Shown piece after piece: positions 63,500 through 64,000 of a stretch of DNA of 64,000 nucleotides. The notes below the pieces were generated by a model. It was not told where the DNA came from, did no database searches, and worked only from the letters and a program-made list of their open reading frames with translations. The DNA is from Pseudomonas syringae pv. cilantro (lineage in GTDB: Bacteria > Pseudomonadota > Gammaproteobacteria > Pseudomonadales > Pseudomonadaceae), in NCBI RefSeq assembly GCF_001293775.1, contig NZ_LGLN01000064.1, positions 25,505 through 89,504 of the forward strand. The letters are read 5' to 3'. The number at the start of each line of letters is the position of its first letter. Position 1 is the first letter of the stretch. The translations under genes were made by a program, and so were the position numbers.

Positions 63500-64000
63500 T
63501 TATCGGCGCGTGCTGTGTAGTTCTTGTCGATCCACTGCTGGTAGCTTCCGCTTTTGACGTGAGCTACCCATTCAGGGTTATCGAGATACCACTGCACAGT
63601 CTTGCGAATCCCTGATTCGAAGCTTTCTTCCGGCACCCAGCCCAGCTCGCGCTGGATTTTGCTGGCGTCGATCGCGTAGCGTAGATCGTGGCCCGGGCGA
63701 TCCTGAACATAGGTGATCAGGCTTGCATGCGGAAGATGAGCGGAATCCGGACGCAGTTGATCGAGAAGGGCGCAGACAGCGTGTACTACTTCGAGGTTCT
63801 GCTTCTCGTTGTGACCACCGATGTTGTAAGTCTCGCCGATCTTGCCTTCGGTCACGACTTTGTAAAGCGCGCGGGCATGGTCTTCGACGTACAGCCAGTC
63901 ACGTACCTGATCGCCTTTCCCGTAAATGGGCAGCGGCTTGCCTTCCAGCGCATTGAGGATGATCAGCGGGATCAGCTTCTCGGGGAAATGGCACGGGCCG
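63496..64000 (-). CDS. rmlB: dTDP-glucose 4,6-dehydratase, 3' part only
   Basis: The frame is open to the window edge, and its 5' end lies beyond 64000. The visible C-terminal 167 residues match Rml[71 protein letters not shown] and the end [17 protein letters not shown]. The product, dTDP-4-keto-6-deoxyglucose, is the branch point for L-rhamnose (RmlC/D) and for Fuc3NAc (FdtD/B) in this cluster. Confidence 0.95.
   Translation of the reverse strand, partial: GPCHFPEKLIPLIILNALEGKPLPIYGKGDQVRDWLYVEDHARALYKVVTEGKIGETYNIGGHNEKQNLEVVHAVCALLDQLRPDSAHLPHASLITYVQDRPGHDLRYAIDASKIQRELGWVPEESFESGIRKTVQWYLDNPEWVAHVKSGSYQQWIDKNYTARADK

Noticed and set aside
40470..64000. Wzx/Wzy/WaaL-type O-antigen genes
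   Set aside because: The polytopic proteins do not show Wzx or Wzy features I recognise, and Wzm/Wzt already provides export. No ligase is seen, so the pathway is read as ABC-dependent.

Overview
The window reads as chromosome of a fluorescent pseudomonad, most likely the Pseudomonas syringae group. The grounds are a uronate dehydrogenase that closely resembles the P. syringae enzyme as I remember it, an OprD porin, several chemoreceptors, Xre-RES and VapBC remnants, and an L-rhamnan-type LPS locus containing Fuc3NAc genes. No database search was possible, so the species is inferred.

Layout. 0.2-4.6 kb: a soluble PAS-PAS chemoreceptor, a membrane protein, a glycine-zipper/SH3 lipoprotein and a YcaC-type hydrolase. 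4.7-12.5 kb: a PhoD-like phosphatase with an acetyltransferase, divergent from exbD-tonB-receptor-exbB-phospholipase D, a dedicated TonB system. 12.6-18 kb: MltA, an Xre-RES toxin-antitoxin pair, a response regulator fused to a CheC-like domain with a PAS partner, and a free-standing aroA. 18-22 kb: an ECF sigma factor with its ChrR-type zinc anti-sigma and a probable autoregulated promoter, then a scar holding broken copies of a secreted-protein gene and an epimerase gene with a dead vapBC between them. The intact copies follow.

22-29.6 kb is a hexuronate catabolic locus: OprD porin, uronate dehydrogenase, lactonase, DctPQM TRAP transporter, EamA exporter and aldose epimerase. The oprD and udh promoters share the same -35/-10 layout and the same palindromic operator. 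29.7-36.4 kb carries a short-chain dehydrogenase, a PIN/ribbon-helix-helix toxin-antitoxin pair, a frameshifted small gene and two divergent chemoreceptors (HBM type and amino-acid dCache type). A tRNA-Met(CAU), a J-domain protein and a frameshifted chemoreceptor follow.

40.5-64 kb is an O-polysaccharide locus, almost all on the minus strand: rmlB-rmlD-rmlA and a glycosyltransferase, then rmlC-wzm-wzt, a 1591-residue fusion, a polytopic protein, fdtB-like, gtrB-like, fdtD-like and gtrA-like genes. I read this as L-rhamnan built in the cytoplasm and capped by the fusion protein (methyltransferase, kinase-like region, beta-sandwich, twelve exact-register 18-residue coiled-coil repeats, two GT2 domains). 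Export would go through Wzm/Wzt, whose Wzt carries a C-terminal carbohydrate-binding extension. TDP-Fuc3NAc would be made by FdtB/FdtD and added in the periplasm by a Gtr-like set (GtrB, GtrA, polytopic transferase). A second polytopic paralogue and an inverted copy of the GT part of the fusion lie at 42.4-47.1 kb beside an IS66 remnant and a 13-base C tract, which suggests module duplication and rearrangement. A 9-base G run inside one glycosyltransferase gene could allow phase variation.
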